NCBI GenBank assembly: GCA_002779595.1
Contig: PEWF01000035.1
Span: 1 to 14,585 of the forward strand
Source of the DNA: an archaeon CG07_land_8_20_14_0_80_38_8
GTDB lineage: Archaea; Nanobdellota; Nanobdellia; Tiddalikarchaeales; Tiddalikarchaeaceae
Direction: 5' to 3'
DNA: 14,585 nucleotides
This document shows, piece after piece, positions 1 through 5,765 of the stretch. The translations under genes were made by a program, and so were the position numbers. The stretch's first letter is position 1, and every line of letters starts with the position of its first letter. Under the pieces are notes generated by a model, which was given only the letters and a program-made list of their open reading frames with translations, was not told the origin of the DNA and made no database searches.

Positions 1-1
1 G

Positions 2-223
2 AATATGCAGTTAATGACGCACACTTTGAAGCCTACAATGATAACAATGATTCCATTCCTAATCATATTCGCTTACGCGAAGAGCGTAATACAATTAGAC
101 CAGCCCTTAATCACCTTGCCGGTAACCCTTCCAATAATAGGAAACAGTTTCGAATTCATAGGGGTTTACTTCATCACAAGCATTATATGCTCAACAATAC
201 TAAGAAAATTATTAAGCCGTTAA
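2..223 (+). CDS. DUF106 (EMC3/TMCO1/YidC-like) membrane protein, C-terminal part
   Basis: Only the last 73 codons are present; the reading frame is open to the window edge, so the true start lies upstream and the ATG at position 5 is internal. The visible part has a basic 'TLKPT' turn followed by a hydrophobic segment (ITMIPFLIIFAYA) and a second hydrophobic segment near the end (FIGVYFITSIICSTIL), then a short basic tail. This matches the end of archaeal DUF106 proteins, the Oxa1-superfamily homologues of YidC and EMC3 that help insert membrane proteins. The family call rests on this short tail plus context: DUF106 commonly precedes cmk, L34e, L14e and cbf5 in archaea, and L34e follows here. 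The cytidylate kinase gene often found between them is absent. Confidence 0.75.
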   Translation, partial: NMQLMTHTLKPTMITMIPFLIIFAYAKSVIQLDQPLITLPVTLPIIGNSFEFIGVYFITSIICSTILRKLLSR

Positions 224-233
224 TTTTTTAAAA
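224..233 (+). promoter_or_regulatory. T-run / TATA-like element before rpl34e
   Basis: Six T residues directly follow the DUF106 stop codon and run into AAAA. In archaea such a U-tract can terminate transcription, and the same TTTTTTAAAA could act as a TATA box about 27 bases before the L34e start. The sequence does not decide between the two roles, and the short gap also allows simple read-through. Confidence 0.3.
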
Positions 234-244
234 CGCTATATTTT

Positions 245-250
245 GGTGAT
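245..250 (+). promoter_or_regulatory. Ribosome binding site of rpl34e
   Basis: GGTGAT complements the archaeal 16S rRNA 3' end and ends 7 bases before the ATG at 258. It supports that ATG over the in-frame TTG at 243 and GTG at 246, which overlap the site itself. Confidence 0.6.
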
Positions 251-257
251 ATTAATA

Positions 258-530
258 ATGAAAGTGAAAAAAAGCGACAGGACAAGCAAGAAAAGAAGAT
301 ACACTTCCCCTGGAGGAGACAGGAGGATAGAATACCATAAGAGGAAGCACTCAGTTATAGTGTGCGCTTCATGCGGCGAAAAACTGAAAGGAGTCCCGTT
401 AAGATTAAACAAGAAAAGCAAGACTGAGAAAGTACCGAACCGCCCTTATGCAGGAATTTACTGCAGTGCGTGCTCAAGGAAAGTAATAAAAGACAAAATT
501 TATGAAAAGATAAGGAATATGGGAGAGTGA
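258..530 (+). CDS. rpl34e: Large ribosomal subunit protein eL34 (L34e)
   Basis: A 90-residue basic protein of the archaeal/eukaryotic large ribosomal subunit. After a very basic N-terminus it has the family signature around TSPGGDRR (residues 16-23), then two cysteine pairs, C36-x2-C39 and C69-x2-C72, that form a zinc ribbon, and 'RPYAGIYC' just before the second pair. Length equals the usual archaeal size of roughly 90 residues. The ATG at 258 is chosen because GGTGAT lies just upstream and because family members start shortly before the basic RTSKKRR stretch. The stop codon (TGA 528-530) lies 8 bases before the preferred L14e start, so the two are probably translated from one message. All four zinc ligands are intact. 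Confidence 0.95.
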   Translation: MKVKKSDRTSKKRRYTSPGGDRRIEYHKRKHSVIVCASCGEKLKGVPLRLNKKSKTEKVPNRPYAGIYCSACSRKVIKDKIYEKIRNMGE

Positions 531-538
531 AGAAAAAT

Positions 539-1018
539 ATGATTGAAGTAGGAAGATTATGCTATAAAATAGCAGGAAGGGAAGCAGGCAAGCCGTGCAT
601 TATTATTGACATTATTGATGATAATTATGTTCTTATTGATGGGTTAGTCAGAAGAAAAAGATGCAACATAAACCACCTGGAATTCACGCCAATAATTTAC
701 AAAGTTGCAAAGAAAGCAGACACTGAAACAGTTGTGGATTTGCTGGTCAAGAACAAAATAATAAGCGAAGCGCCCAAGAAGAAAACAGCAGAAGAAAAGG
801 CTGTGAAAAATGAGAAACCAGTAAAGCATAAAATAATCAAAAACCCTGAAAAGAAAGAGGCAAAGAAGCAGGCAAAGGCAGAGAAGAAAACCAAAAAACC
901 AAAAACAGCAAAACCAGCCAAGAAAGCGGCAAAAAAACCAAAAACAGCAAAACCAGCCAAGAAAGCGGCAAAAAAACCAAAACCAGCCAAGAAGAAAGGA
1001 GCTGGGGAAAAAAAATAA
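539..1018 (+). CDS. rpl14e: Large ribosomal subunit protein eL14 (L14e) with long Lys/Ala/Pro tail
   Basis: Residues 1 to about 75 are a standard archaeal eL14 with an SH3/KOW-like fold: IEVGRLCYKIAGREAGKPC, then the hydrophobic IIIDIIDDNYVLIDG and the basic RRKRCNINHLE signature. Archaeal eL14 normally ends near residue 80-95. Here about 80 further residues follow, made almost only of Lys, Ala, Pro, Thr and Glu and resembling a histone H1 tail, with a 13-residue unit (KPKTAKPAKKAA-type) occurring twice and a shortened third copy. The tail should be disordered and could bind rRNA or DNA. ATG 539 is preferred over the in-frame GTG at 527: family proteins start just before IEVGR, and the purine-rich GGGAGAGTGA at 521-530 fits a ribosome binding site for it. 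The GTG start would add four residues and overlap L34e. Confidence 0.93.
   Translation: MIEVGRLCYKIAGREAGKPCIIIDIIDDNYVLIDGLVRRKRCNINHLEFTPIIYKVAKKADTETVVDLLVKNKIISEAPKKKTAEEKAVKNEKPVKHKIIKNPEKKEAKKQAKAEKKTKKPKTAKPAKKAAKKPKTAKPAKKAAKKPKPAKKKGAGEKK
892..969 (+). repeat. Two 39-base tandem repeats in the eL14 tail
   Basis: Copies at 892-930 and 931-969 differ only at their first base. Each encodes 13 codons of Lys/Pro/Ala-rich sequence. A shortened third copy follows from 970, where a few codons are missing. Near-identity at the DNA level points to recent duplication, so the tail length may vary between strains. Confidence 0.9.
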
Positions 1019-1030
1019 TTTAAAAAATCC
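1019..1030 (+). promoter_or_regulatory. TATA-like box; possible leaderless promoter for the tail-anchored protein gene
   Basis: TTTAAAAAATCC directly follows the L14e stop. Its centre lies about 29 bases before the ATG at 1052, and no Shine-Dalgarno sequence is visible between. That geometry fits a transcript starting at or close to the start codon. The surroundings are A-rich, so the match could be chance. Confidence 0.35.
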
Positions 1031-1051
1031 TGAACACCACTAAAAACATTA

Positions 1052-1372
1052 ATGCCTGACAAGAAATTGCTTGAAGAATTAAATGATTTGAAGCTTGTTA
1101 GTTCCGAGAAGTTCCTGGAAAGATTAAAAAAAATTAAGGTAGAAAACCCGCCACTTTATGACGAAATAATCAAAGCATTAAAAAAAGAGGAGACAAGCGA
1201 GGAGCCTGCCAACTTGATTGATTTAAAGGATGGATTTGGGCCAAAGCAATTAACTTCCGAGGAAGCAGAAGCGCCGAAATTAAAAAACAAGAGCAATAAA
1301 TTGCTGCTAATCCTTGCAGTAAGCGGATTAATAATATTAATAATAGTATTTATAATATTCTTATTCTTATAA
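1052..1372 (+). CDS. Small tail-anchored membrane protein, unknown function
   Basis: A 106-residue protein I do not recognise. Residues 1-50 are charged and helical (Lys/Glu/Leu-rich, with heptad-like spacing); 50-80 are acidic and probably a flexible linker; residues 84-106 are one hydrophobic stretch of Leu, Ile, Val and Phe ending right at the C-terminus after KNKSNK. This is the arrangement of a C-tail-anchored protein: N-terminal part in the cytosol, last segment in the membrane, inserted after translation. The stop codon overlaps the cbf5 start as TAATG (1370-1374), so translation is coupled to the pseudouridine synthase. It sits between two universally conserved archaeal genes, which makes a role near ribosome or RNA biology thinkable, but nothing in the sequence shows it. 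Confidence 0.8.
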   Translation: MPDKKLLEELNDLKLVSSEKFLERLKKIKVENPPLYDEIIKALKKEETSEEPANLIDLKDGFGPKQLTSEEAEAPKLKNKSNKLLLILAVSGLIILIIVFIIFLFL

Positions 1373-2373
1373 TGAAAATTATGGGACTGCTCCCTTTTGA
1401 AAAAGAAAAAAGAAAATTAGTAAAAAGATATGAGAGTTCAACCAATCCTGAATACGGATTAAAACCGGAAGACAGAACCATTGCAGAACTGCTCAATTCA
1501 GGCATTATAAATCTTGACAAGCCGGGAGGATTAACCAGCCATGAAACAGCAGACATTGTCAGGAAAATTATGAAAGTGAAAAGTGCAGGGCACGGCGGAA
1601 CGCTTGACCCGAGAGTGACAGGAGTCCTGCCAATTGCTCTGAACAAAGCCACAAGAATACTTGAAGTATTCCTTCACGGAGGCAAAGAATACGTTTGCGA
1701 AATGAAACTCCACAAAGAAGTGAGCGAAAAAGACTTGTTAAAAACGTTCAAAAAATTCACAGGCACAATCAAACAACTCCCGCCAATTAAGAGCAGCGTG
1801 AAAAGAATCCTGCGCGAAAGGACAATTTATTACATTGAATTGCTGGAATTCGCAGGCAGGACTGCGCTGTTCAGGGCGGGGTGCGAAGCAGGAACTTACA
1901 TAAGAAAATTGTGCACAGACATGGGTGAAAGTTTGGGAGTGAACGCCCACATGCAGGATTTAAGAAGGACAAAAGCCAGCTGCTTCAAAGAAGAAAACAG
2001 CATTACCTTATTTGAACTGCAGGAAGCAATGGCATTGTACGAGGAGAAAAGTGATGAATCACTGCTCAGGAAGTGCGTAATGCCTGCTGAAGCAGGAGTG
2101 CAGCACTTAAAAAAAGTAATAATAAGCGACGGAGGAGTTGCAGGAATGAGTTACGGCGCGCCGTTAATGCTTCCTGGAGCAGTCGCAGTGACTGAGAACA
2201 TAGAAAATAATGAATTAATTGCAGTGATGAGCCAGAAAAACGAGTTAGTCGCGCTCGGAAAAGCAGCAATGACAGGCAAAGAAATGCTTGAAAAAAGCAA
2301 AGGAATATGCGTGAATGCCTACAAAGTATTCATTGAAAGGGAAGTTTACCCAAGGAGCTGGAAAAAAGAATGA
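1372..2373 (+). CDS. cbf5: Cbf5, pseudouridine synthase of H/ACA RNPs and tRNA Psi55
   Basis: A 333-residue TruB/dyskerin-family enzyme that isomerises uridine to pseudouridine. In archaea Cbf5 works with Nop10, Gar1, L7Ae and H/ACA guide RNAs on rRNA, and can modify tRNA position 55. Visible motifs: LDKPGGLTSHE (48-58), the catalytic loop GHGGTLDPRVTG with nucleophile D79, the KEYVCEMKLH strand with active-site Y107, the LPPIKSSVKR segment (136-144), and GTYIRKLCTDMG with the conserved R178, followed by the LRRT motif. Residues from about 245 to 323 form the C-terminal PUA domain (LKKVIISDGGVAGMSYGAPL...). Length is normal for archaea and no key residue is missing. ATG 1372 overlaps the upstream stop; an ATG three codons later (1381) is an equal alternative. 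Its TGA stop overlaps the next start by four bases. Confidence 0.97.
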   Translation: MKIMGLLPFEKEKRKLVKRYESSTNPEYGLKPEDRTIAELLNSGIINLDKPGGLTSHETADIVRKIMKVKSAGHGGTLDPRVTGVLPIALNKATRILEVFLHGGKEYVCEMKLHKEVSEKDLLKTFKKFTGTIKQLPPIKSSVKRILRERTIYYIELLEFAGRTALFRAGCEAGTYIRKLCTDMGESLGVNAHMQDLRRTKASCFKEENSITLFELQEAMALYEEKSDESLLRKCVMPAEAGVQHLKKVIISDGGVAGMSYGAPLMLPGAVAVTENIENNELIAVMSQKNELVALGKAAMTGKEMLEKSKGICVNAYKVFIEREVYPRSWKKE

Positions 2374-2963
2374 CGTTCGAGCATTACTACACAAAGAAAC
2401 CGACAAGCGCACTAAAATTTTACAATTTTAAAGCAAGAATAAGAGGATTCCATTTCGAGTTAACCACGAGCACTGGAGTGTTCAGCCCCAAAAAAGTTGA
2501 CAAAGCCACAAAATTATTAGCAGAAAACATGATAATCCGGAATAATGAATCATTCCTTGACTTGGGATGCGGCTACGGCGCAGTAGGCATAACAGCCGCA
2601 AGAATGGGCGCAAAAGTAGTGATGAGCGATGTTAACGAAAGGGCATTAATGCTCGCGCAAAAAAACATTAAAAATAACAAATTAAGCGCTGAAATAGTAA
2701 ACAGCGAAGGATTCGCAAACATTAAAATTTTTTTTGACAATATCTGCCTCAACCCGCCGATTGCGGCAGGCATGAAAACCTGCAAATCATTAATACATGA
2801 ATCATGCAATCACTTAAACAATCACGGATTACTGCAGATAGTTGCAAGGCACAAGAAAGGAGGCAGAAGATTAATGGAATACATGGAAGAATTGTTCAGC
2901 AACGTTCAAACCCTTGCAAAAAAAGGAGTGTTCAGGGTTTACGTTAGCGAGAAAAATATTTAA
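2370..2963 (+). CDS. RsmC/MJ0882-like class I SAM-dependent methyltransferase
   Basis: A 197-residue Rossmann-fold methyltransferase closely resembling the Methanocaldococcus MJ0882 / RsmC-like family, single-domain guanine-N2-type RNA methyltransferase candidates. The N-terminus EHYYTKKPTS and the segment TSTGVFSPKKVDKATKLL (33-50) are family hallmarks. SAM-binding motif I is LDLGCGYG (63-70), motif II holds acidic D87, and the catalytic motif is NPPI (128-131), typical of enzymes that methylate an exocyclic amino group of guanine or adenine. The substrate cannot be read from sequence; 16S rRNA G1207-like methylation is the usual family label. Start ATG overlaps the cbf5 stop (ATGA), with AAGGAG at 2352-2357 as a distant ribosome binding site. 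A run of eight T (2728-2735) lies within the gene, but the frame stays intact through NPPI. Confidence 0.9.
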   Translation: MTFEHYYTKKPTSALKFYNFKARIRGFHFELTTSTGVFSPKKVDKATKLLAENMIIRNNESFLDLGCGYGAVGITAARMGAKVVMSDVNERALMLAQKNIKNNKLSAEIVNSEGFANIKIFFDNICLNPPIAAGMKTCKSLIHESCNHLNNHGLLQIVARHKKGGRRLMEYMEELFSNVQTLAKKGVFRVYVSEKNI

Positions 2964-2964
2964 G
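2951..2964 (+). promoter_or_regulatory. TATA-like box before the zinc-ribbon gene
   Basis: The end of the methyltransferase gene contains AAAATATTTAAG, close to the archaeal TATA consensus and about 30 bases before the ATG at 2990, with no clear Shine-Dalgarno sequence in between. This would suit a leaderless transcript of the small gene. Confidence 0.35.
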
Positions 2965-2989
2965 AATGCAAATCATTTCATTTAATCCA

Positions 2990-3139
2990 ATGATAAATAA
3001 ATCATTATTAAAAATTCTTGCATGCCCTGACTGCAAAAGCGGCTTGAAAGAGTCGGGCAAAAATTTAAAATGCACTAACTGCAAAAGAATCTTCAAAATA
3101 AGCAATGGAATACCATCATTGCTGCCGAAGAACCAATAA
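2990..3139 (+). CDS. Trm112/UPF0434-like small zinc-ribbon protein
   Basis: A 49-residue protein. It begins with LLKILACPDC, has a second pair CTNC, and ends in a KISNGIPSLLP segment. This is the pattern of Trm112 and the bacterial UPF0434/YcaR family (LL-x-LACP-x-C ... C-x2-C ... I-x-x-GIP-x-LLP). Cysteines C12, C15, C28 and C31 should bind zinc. Eukaryotic and haloarchaeal Trm112 proteins bind and activate several RNA- and protein-modifying SAM methyltransferases, so the position 26 bases after a methyltransferase gene is suggestive. It is shorter than the usual roughly 60 residues, so it is a minimal version. An in-frame ATG at 2966 would add eight residues (57 in total); ATG 2990 fits the family's short N-terminus and the TATA-like box better. 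Confidence 0.82.
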   Translation: MINKSLLKILACPDCKSGLKESGKNLKCTNCKRIFKISNGIPSLLPKNQ

Positions 3140-3140
3140 T

Positions 3141-3148
3141 TTTATAAG
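3141..3148 (+). promoter_or_regulatory. TATA-like box of the surface-protein gene cluster
   Basis: TTTATAAG lies two bases after the zinc-ribbon stop codon. With the usual 25-base spacing transcription would start near 3170, giving a leader of about 35 bases that contains the ribosome binding site at 3187. It is the best-looking promoter in the window and separates the housekeeping block from the accessory block. Confidence 0.45.
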
Positions 3149-3186
3149 TAGAAAAATTTGCCTTAACACCATCCAAAATTACGTTT

Positions 3187-3194
3187 AAAGGTGG
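3187..3194 (+). promoter_or_regulatory. Ribosome binding site, glycine-zipper protein
   Basis: AAAGGTGG, with the following TT possibly extending the pairing, precedes the ATG at 3206. It argues against the in-frame GTG at 3191, which lies inside the site. The same eight bases recur before the next gene. Confidence 0.6.
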
Positions 3195-3205
3195 TTTGTG
3201 AAATC

Positions 3206-4204
3206 ATGAGTATAACTTATACAGAGAGCGCAGTAGGGCCTAATCTTCAGGAAGCAATCAGTAACGGGCAATTGCCTCCAGGCAAAACCCTTGAAGAGGC
3301 ATTAAAAAATAATGACAGTTTAAGAAGCACTCTTAACAATAATATGAACTATTACGGCTCAGTAAAAAGCAAAAAAACCGGCTGGGAGAACTCATTAGGA
3401 GGCAGTAATCCAGTCCTCTTCGGCAATGACTGGTATAATAACACAAAATTCTGCAAAGATTACGTGAAATACAACCAAGAAGCAGGAGTTGACTTCATGG
3501 ACAATGATGCTTCCGCGTGGACAGAGCCGTCAGCACATTTCAGCTTCTTTGACATGCTCGGGCCAATAGGATTATACGCAGGCATTAAGTCAATACTTTA
3601 CGCTAAAAATAATTATGATGAAACAAAAGGCAAAGTTGCGCTCGGCGCTGGAATAGCATCAACTTGTGTTGGTGCAGTATCAACAGGATTAGCAGTAAGC
3701 AAATTCTCAAATTATTACACTAAGTACAATTCTTCAAATTTGATGACAAAACTTGAAGGCATTAAGGGCATGAGCATGACTGGCGGGAGCATGATGGCAG
3801 GATTAGGAGGCATATTATTGGCAGACGGAGTATTGGACATTATCAAATGGCGCAGAACAGGAGAAAGCAAGTATGCAATGTATGCAGCTGCAAAAATAGG
3901 AACAGGAGCGCCGGTAACAATCGGCGGAAGCATGCTCATAAGTGCAGGAGCCAGCAGTTGGCTGACAACTGAGAGTTTGGGAAGCGGGATGTACGCAGTC
4001 TCAACAGAGAATGCGGCAACTATTATGTCATTAAACGCGCCAGTCTCGTCAGCGTTCACGCTCGGAAGCATACCCTACGGCATTGGCTTTGGGATAATCG
4101 GTGGGGTTATTGCAGGAATTGCAGGAACGATCTTCCTTGCAAAGAAAATTGTCAAAAAGATAAGAAGCAAGAAGAAAGCAGGGCCTAATAATGTGAATTA
4201 TTAA
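3206..4204 (+). CDS. Glycine-rich multi-pass membrane protein with glycine zipper, unknown function
   Basis: I do not recognise this 332-residue protein. There is no signal peptide: the first 110 residues are polar and Asn/Gly-rich. Then come about five hydrophobic, Gly/Ala/Ser-rich segments at roughly 113-133, 144-165, 189-214, 224-249 and 286-312, followed by a basic tail (KKIVKKIRSKKK, 313-324). The last segment carries a perfect glycine zipper: G292, G296, G300 and G304 are spaced GxxxGxxxGxxxG, a motif that packs helices tightly and is seen in oligomeric channels and pore-formers. Topology is uncertain because small residues are so common. ATG 3206 follows AAAGGTGG. The gene is first after a TATA-like box and lies 13 bases before the next gene, so it probably heads the operon that includes the giant surface protein. 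Confidence 0.8.
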   Translation: MSITYTESAVGPNLQEAISNGQLPPGKTLEEALKNNDSLRSTLNNNMNYYGSVKSKKTGWENSLGGSNPVLFGNDWYNNTKFCKDYVKYNQEAGVDFMDNDASAWTEPSAHFSFFDMLGPIGLYAGIKSILYAKNNYDETKGKVALGAGIASTCVGAVSTGLAVSKFSNYYTKYNSSNLMTKLEGIKGMSMTGGSMMAGLGGILLADGVLDIIKWRRTGESKYAMYAAAKIGTGAPVTIGGSMLISAGASSWLTTESLGSGMYAVSTENAATIMSLNAPVSSAFTLGSIPYGIGFGIIGGVIAGIAGTIFLAKKIVKKIRSKKKAGPNNVNY

Positions 4205-4211
4205 AAGGTGG
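4204..4211 (+). promoter_or_regulatory. Ribosome binding site that sets a TTG start
   Basis: AAAGGTGG overlaps the last base of the upstream stop codon and ends six bases before TTG 4218. The ATG at 4213 lies too close to the site and reads only Met-Arg-stop, so TTG is the likely start. Confidence 0.6.
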
Positions 4212-4217
4212 AATGCG

Positions 4218-5765
4218 TTGAAAATAATAAAAGAAAAAAAAGAAGAGTTACTGACAAAGGATAATGTGAATAAAGCATTAAAGCAGGCATACTTGGGAAA
4301 AGATTACGGATTCACAGATGAAGAAATTAAAAAATTAAAAACTGCATTCTTCTACACCAACAATACGAATTCACTGAACAATTTCAGCACTAAAACAAAT
4401 TCTTATAATGAAGGCAATATCCCTCATGAAAGATATATCAGGGCTTTGCAGGATTTGGAAATACTCAAATACGAAGAAAAAAAATATTCAATTTTCTCAG
4501 CAGATGAGAAGAAAAGCCTTGAAAAAGTATTGGGCAACTTTGCCGGCTTGGAAGAACTGGATTCTGAAATTTTTGAAAAATGGAGAAAAGCGCAGGCAGA
4601 ATATGAAACAGAAGTTGTGAAATACTTGGCAGGAAGGGAAGTATTTGAATATTATTCTTTCATAGGGGGCTTGAAGCCTGAAGAAATGCCTGAAAAATTC
4701 AAAGAATACTACGCCTGCTATTTGGACAACATGAATCAAGAGCTTAAAAAAGAAATAATCAGCGAAAACATTTATGAATTTTTATCAAGCATGCCCTCAA
4801 AATCAGCAAAAGCAGAGAATGAAGAAAACACAGAAGAATTAAAGGCAATAATCCATAATTTTTACGAGAAAGGAGCTGATAATCTGCCGAAATTCATTAA
4901 TGATTTGAATAATTATGAAATAATTTACAAAAAAATCCTGTTTAATAATGAAAAACTGGAAACTGAGTTTAATGCAGAGCTGAATTCATACTTTTTCAAG
5001 AAAAGCAGGCTAATATTGAATAATACAGAGATTAACCTGAAAATAAACAAGTACTTGGCTAAGAAAGCAGTAGTGAACAAAGGCTCAGAACTTAAAAAAG
5101 GCACCACTCTTAAAAGAAAATTAAGTATGGAAGAATTATTATCTGATAATGAACTCCTTGACAGATTAATAGGCGTGCCTGCAAACCATGAATTCTTCTC
5201 ATCCGAAGAAATGTTCGTTCTCGTAACTGCAATTAATTACTTAAATCTTAACAAATATGAAAGAAAAATTGAAGAAAAAGAGAATCTTCTTGCAAACTTA
5301 TTAATAGGAAAAACATTATATTATGATGCAAAATCTGACGAAGCAATAAAGGACTTTTACAGCACATTATATGACATTGTTGATAATAACATAATCTTTT
5401 TAAGCAAAATAATCAGGTATAATAATGATATGTTTCCTCAAAGTATGAACAATTTCTGGATTGAAAATTATGACAAGAAATATGAATTAATAAAATGCCT
5501 GCCAGAATATTTTAACAACGTCTCTGAAACTGAAGATGACAGCCCATCCATTACAGGCAAGGAAATTCTTGAAGAAGAATTAGTTGGTTCGATTAAACCT
5601 GAAATGATGGCAGAATTAAAGAAATTGAAGGCGGCAGAGAATGCAAAAAAACTAATAATTCCGAAAGAATCAGAACTGTCTGAAAAGCCTGCAAAACTAT
5701 CAGCTCTGCAGCAGGAAATATTAGACGCGCAGAAGAAAATTTTAGGTGAAAAGAATGAGCAGTAA
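4218..5765 (+). CDS. Soluble helical Lys/Glu-rich protein, unknown function
   Basis: A 515-residue protein without signal peptide or membrane segment, so cytosolic or peripheral on the inner membrane face. It is rich in Lys, Glu, Leu and Asn and looks almost entirely helical; stretches such as the region around residues 85-125 and the C-terminal 50 residues (KEILEEELVGSI..., ALQQEILDAQKKILGEK) may form coiled coils. A linker at about 195-210 (SKSAKAENEENTEE) splits it into two parts. I see no enzymatic motif (no P-loop, no zinc cluster, few cysteines). It begins at TTG because of the well-placed AAAGGTGG. Its last 11 bases overlap the start of the giant secreted protein in another frame, which suggests translational coupling and a shared job, for instance a cytosolic scaffold or stabilising partner. 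This role is inference. Confidence 0.82.
   Translation: MKIIKEKKEELLTKDNVNKALKQAYLGKDYGFTDEEIKKLKTAFFYTNNTNSLNNFSTKTNSYNEGNIPHERYIRALQDLEILKYEEKKYSIFSADEKKSLEKVLGNFAGLEELDSEIFEKWRKAQAEYETEVVKYLAGREVFEYYSFIGGLKPEEMPEKFKEYYACYLDNMNQELKKEIISENIYEFLSSMPSKSAKAENEENTEELKAIIHNFYEKGADNLPKFINDLNNYEIIYKKILFNNEKLETEFNAELNSYFFKKSRLILNNTEINLKINKYLAKKAVVNKGSELKKGTTLKRKLSMEELLSDNELLDRLIGVPANHEFFSSEEMFVLVTAINYLNLNKYERKIEEKENLLANLLIGKTLYYDAKSDEAIKDFYSTLYDIVDNNIIFLSKIIRYNNDMFPQSMNNFWIENYDKKYELIKCLPEYFNNVSETEDDSPSITGKEILEEELVGSIKPEMMAELKKLKAAENAKKLIIPKESELSEKPAKLSALQQEILDAQKKILGEKNEQ
5744..5749 (+). promoter_or_regulatory. Ribosome binding site of the giant surface protein
   Basis: AGGTGA lies inside the end of the upstream gene and five bases before ATG 5755. 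It favours that ATG over the in-frame GTG at 5746, which is part of the site. Confidence 0.6.

Noticed and set aside
697..1062. Minus-strand open frame of 121 codons opposite the eL14 tail, rich in Phe and Ala
   Set aside because: It is the antisense shadow of the Lys/Ala/Pro repeat; no ribosome binding site, and the plus-strand gene is a certain ribosomal protein.
2700..2780. Possible frameshift at the T-run in the methyltransferase
   Set aside because: The same frame carries motif I before the run and the catalytic NPPI after it, at normal family spacing.
3140..3205. Possible small RNA or riboswitch in the gap before the glycine-zipper gene
   Set aside because: Only 66 bases, with no stable inverted repeat visible; a TATA-like box and ribosome binding site account for it.
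3715..4071. Minus-strand open frame of 118 codons opposite the glycine-zipper protein
   Set aside because: Low-complexity Pro/Met/Ala sequence produced by the complementary codons; the plus-strand gene has a ribosome binding site and coherent membrane segments.
4213..4221. ATG as start of the gene after the glycine-zipper protein
   Set aside because: It reads Met-Arg-stop and lies two bases from the ribosome binding site; TTG 4218 opens the long frame at the right distance.
4408..4620. Second plus-strand open frame of 70 codons inside the 515-aa gene
   Set aside because: Fully contained in a longer, better-supported gene, with no ribosome binding site.
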